DNA of 64,000 nt from contig CABHOK010000007.1 of NCBI GenBank assembly GCA_902168205.1, positions 62,001 to 126,000 of the forward strand, given 5' to 3'. The position numbers and the translations under genes were made by a program. The notes under the pieces are model-generated. The model was not told where the DNA came from and ran no database searches. It saw only the letters and a list, made by a program, of their open reading frames with translations. This document shows, in pieces, positions 63,009 to 64,000 of this stretch. Position 1 is the first letter of the stretch. Every line of letters starts with the position of its first letter. The stretch is from an uncultured Chitinophaga sp. (GTDB lineage Bacteria; Bacteroidota; Bacteroidia; Cytophagales; Cyclobacteriaceae).

Positions 63009-64000
63009 ATGTATAATGAATCAAGAAAATCACGAAGAAGCTTTCTGAAGAAAGCTTTTGGTACTGCTATCATTACGGGAGCAGCACCTTCTTTACTTCA
63101 GGCTTCCAACACAAAAGTTGTAGCGTTGCAGCAACAGAAAGCTCCTGATAAAAAATATACCGCCAACGATCAGGTAAATATCGCTGTTATAGGCATGGGC
63201 ATTATGGGCTTTAGTAATGCAGAGACAAGTGTACAGATACCCGGTGTAAAACTGGTTGGTGTTTGCGACCTATATACCGGCCGACTGGACCGCGCGAAGG
63301 AGGTGTATGGTAATGACATTTTTGTAACAAAAAATTATAAAGAGATACTCGATCGAAAAGATATAGATGCTGTCATCGTAGCTACGTCCGATCACTGGCA
63401 CGACCGCATATCCATAGAAGCGATGAACAAAGGCAAACATGTATACTGCGAGAAGCCGATGGTACACAAACTTGAGGAAGGCGCAGAAGTTATTGCCACG
63501 CAAAAGAAAACCGGCAAAGTATTACAGGTCGGGAGCCAGCGCGTGAGTTCCATCGTAACGCAGAAAGCACAGGAGCTCTTTGAATCCAAAATCATTGGCG
63601 ATCTCGTGGTCGTTGAGACCTATATGGACCGGCACAGTTCCAATGGCGCGTGGCAATACTCCATCCCTACCGATGCAAAAGCCAACACGGTGGATTGGGA
63701 CAGCTTTATAGGAGATGCTCCGAAAATGCCATACGAACCCGTACGTTTCTTCCGCTGGCGAAATTACCAGGACTACGGCACCGGTATGGCAGGCGATCTG
63801 TTTGTCCACTTGTTCTCTGCGCTTCATGCTGTAACCAGCTCAAAAGGTCCGAACCGGATTTTTGCTTCCGGAGGTTTGCGCCATTGGAAAGATGGTCGCG
63901 ATGTGCCCGATGTAATCATGGGTATATATGACTACCCCGAGACGAAACAACATTCGGCATTCAATTTACAGATGCGGGTAAATTTTGTAGACGGAAGTGA
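63009..64000 (+). CDS. Tat-exported Gfo/Idh/MocA family oxidoreductase, partial (3' end off the window)
   Basis: 330 codons are visible from the ATG at 63009. A twin-arginine signal is clear: SRRSFLKKAFGTAIITGAA at about residues 8-26. The Rossmann domain starts with VNIAVIGMGIMGF (55-67), and EKP in VYCEKPMVHK is the conserved family motif with the substrate-site Lys. These exported Bacteroidota proteins are often dehydrogenases or glycosidases acting on sugars in the periplasm. The gene continues past 64000, so its C-terminus is not seen. Confidence 0.9.
   Translation, partial: MYNESRKSRRSFLKKAFGTAIITGAAPSLLQASNTKVVALQQQKAPDKKYTANDQVNIAVIGMGIMGFSNAETSVQIPGVKLVGVCDLYTGRLDRAKEVYGNDIFVTKNYKEILDRKDIDAVIVATSDHWHDRISIEAMNKGKHVYCEKPMVHKLEEGAEVIATQKKTGKVLQVGSQRVSSIVTQKAQELFESKIIGDLVVVETYMDRHSSNGAWQYSIPTDAKANTVDWDSFIGDAPKMPYEPVRFFRWRNYQDYGTGMAGDLFVHLFSALHAVTSSKGPNRIFASGGLRHWKDGRDVPDVIMGIYDYPETKQHSAFNLQMRVNFVDGS

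Noticed and set aside
1-64000. CRISPR arrays, insertion sequences, prophage, tRNA or rRNA genes
   Set aside because: No regularly spaced repeats, transposase or integrase motifs, or cloverleaf and rRNA-like sequences were recognised on either strand.

Overview
The window looks like a chromosomal segment of a Bacteroidota bacterium, most likely order Cytophagales. Evidence: a C-terminal type IX secretion (T9SS) sorting domain, an outer-membrane barrel of the DUF6089 type, an exosortase F (XrtF) pair, near absence of Shine-Dalgarno sequences, and several promoter-like sites of the Bacteroidota form TTG-N20-TAnnTTTG. No transposase, integrase, CRISPR array, rRNA or tRNA was seen.

Left part (1-14,400): topoisomerase IV genes parE and parC and a small membrane protein, all on the minus strand. 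Then comes a clear TPP riboswitch with its own intrinsic terminator. It controls a plus-strand cluster of a SAM methyltransferase, an AIR-synthase-fold (HypE/ThiL-like) protein, a divergent ThiE-like protein and a Trm112-like protein. Next are a phosphoglucomutase/phosphomannomutase, MtaB, a structured non-coding stretch with a candidate small RNA, a LolD-like ATPase, sucC and an outer-membrane protein.

Central part (14,553-55,386): about 41 kb of almost gap-free minus-strand genes for making, modifying and exporting a surface polysaccharide. In transcription order these are: Wza and Wzc; an MBOAT/SGNH acetylation pair; a legionaminic-acid-type set (LegB, LegI, LegG, PtmE, LegF); a PglK/MsbA-like ABC exporter; two KpsC/KpsS-like or surface-carbohydrate proteins; several GT4 glycosyltransferases; a cassette of pyruvate-aldolase-like fusion, cytidylyltransferase, HAD phosphatase and GT29-like sialyltransferase; two tandem GNAT proteins; a Wzy-like polymerase; a polysaccharide deacetylase; a bacillosamine-type set (PglA-, PglC-, PglD- and PglE-like); exosortase XrtF with its partner; a giant T9SS cargo protein; a 63-residue protein whose tail looks like an exosortase signal; and a CapD/PglF-like 4,6-dehydratase. 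The set suggests a glycan containing a diamino-trideoxy sugar, a legionaminic-type acid and possibly a second, unidentified ulosonic acid.

Right part (55,600-64,000): a DUF1573 protein, GDP-fucose genes gmd and fcl (probably serving the same surface glycans), trpS, a conserved hypothetical gene, hppD, an MreB homologue and the start of a Tat-exported Gfo/Idh/MocA oxidoreductase that runs off the end. parC runs off the left end.

Most notable points: the TPP-controlled cluster of orphan enzymes whose ThiE-like member lacks the usual substrate-binding residues; the aldolase/CMP-transferase/HAD/GT29 cassette; the exosortase F pair with a candidate substrate in the same locus; a leader hairpin that buries the start codon of the giant T9SS protein; and a candidate small RNA near 11.4 kb.
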